Shown here piece after piece: positions 63,808 through 64,000 of a stretch of 64,000 nucleotides of DNA; within the stretch, counting starts at the first letter, position 1, and every line of letters starts with the position of its first letter. Source of the stretch: Hyphomicrobiales bacterium. Lineage in GTDB: Bacteria > Pseudomonadota > Alphaproteobacteria > Rhizobiales > Rhizobiaceae. Position numbers and translations under genes: made by a program. The notes beneath the pieces were generated by a model. The model made no database searches. It saw nothing but the letters and a program-made list of their open reading frames with translations, and was not told the origin of the DNA. Location: the NCBI GenBank assembly GCA_900473045.1, contig UCKS01000019.1:62001-126000 (forward strand), given 5' to 3'.

Positions 63808-64000
63808 TTGAGTGAGAAGATCGATCTTAGTTCCTTCGTCTTGTCTGAGACAGAGGAATTCATGAATACCAACCAGCGTGCATATTTTAGAGCAAAGCTG
63901 AACGCCTGGAAAAATGACATCCTCCGTGAGGCCCGGGAAACACTCGGGCACCTGGCCGAGGAAAGTGCAAACCACCCTGATCTTGCAGACAGAGCATCGT
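63808..64000 (+). CDS. dksA: RNA polymerase-binding transcription factor DksA, N-terminal part
   Basis: The first 64 residues of DksA are encoded here; the rest, with the zinc finger, lies past the window. It starts with TTG at 63808, preceded by CAGGAG seven bases upstream. The sequence LSETEEFMNTNQRAYFRAKL then NAWKNDILREARETLGHLAE and ESANHPDLADRAS is the DksA coiled-coil hairpin that enters the polymerase secondary channel. The next in-frame ATG (63862) would cut into the conserved TEEFMN block, so TTG is preferred. DksA with ppGpp redirects transcription in starvation. Confidence 0.9.
   Translation, partial: MSEKIDLSSFVLSETEEFMNTNQRAYFRAKLNAWKNDILREARETLGHLAEESANHPDLADRAS

Overview
This window is a chromosomal segment from an alphaproteobacterium of the order Rhizobiales, most likely family Rhizobiaceae (Rhizobium, Sinorhizobium/Ensifer or Agrobacterium type). 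The DNA is GC-rich by eye with short AT-rich promoter gaps. The gene set is typically rhizobial: class II DAHP synthase next to gor, a chimeric malic enzyme beside a LuxR/LuxI pair (as I remember for sinR/sinI and dme of S. meliloti), petABC beside a giant growth-pole coiled-coil protein, and a cobalamin riboswitch in front of bluB. I see no rRNA, tRNA, CRISPR array, prophage or transposase. Most of the window is core genome.

Layout. 1-5.4 kb: gph (runs off the left edge), rpiA, a secreted DUF2059 protein, gor, class II DAHP synthase. 5.4-12 kb: a GFA-family enzyme, an unknown protein with a possible helix-turn-helix, a TadG/TadE-like pair, a DUF1003 membrane protein and an LTA-synthase-like sulfatase. 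12.2-16.4 kb: glutamine-dependent NAD synthetase, a TolB-like propeller and a CHASE4-GGDEF cyclase. 16.4-19.6 kb: a LacI regulator divergent from a phytanoyl-CoA dioxygenase-like gene and an SDR gene. 19.6-21.7 kb: B12 riboswitch, bluB, DUF2865. 21.9-26 kb: luxI, luxR, dme on the minus strand. 26-33.7 kb: an LpxH-like phosphoesterase, an MFS carrier overlapping a dipeptide epimerase, and a four-gene Mla-type lipid transport operon. 33.7-37.5 kb: BON protein, small exported protein, hemF, a small conserved protein, soxR divergent from an FMN reductase, trmL. 37.5-45.4 kb: two ABC half-exporters with a leader-peptide region, then petABC. 45.4-54.4 kb: a nitrilase, the 2159-residue growth-pole protein (GPR/RgsE type), a divergent HPt protein and a [2Fe-2S] ferredoxin. 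54.4-64 kb: a probable small RNA, DUF922, folP-folB-folK, an exported protein, a cytochrome b561/molybdoenzyme pair, a palindromic repeat, ycjF/ycjX-like genes, sixA and the start of dksA.

The best regulatory signals are as follows. (1) luxI has a lux box with exact CTGT-N8-ACAG spacing, a 5'-UTR hairpin that buries its Shine-Dalgarno, and a 19-bp perfect palindrome with a GCGA loop separating it from luxR. (2) A perfect SoxR operator sits in a 19-bp promoter spacer. (3) An 18-codon leader ORF with a strong ribosome site precedes the ABC exporters and overlaps four segments that can pair alternatively, like an attenuator. (4) A minus-strand sRNA candidate shows a CU-rich, anti-Shine-Dalgarno-like loop. 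(5) A 189-bp nested palindrome at 59947-60135 supplies the TAG stop codon of both flanking genes.
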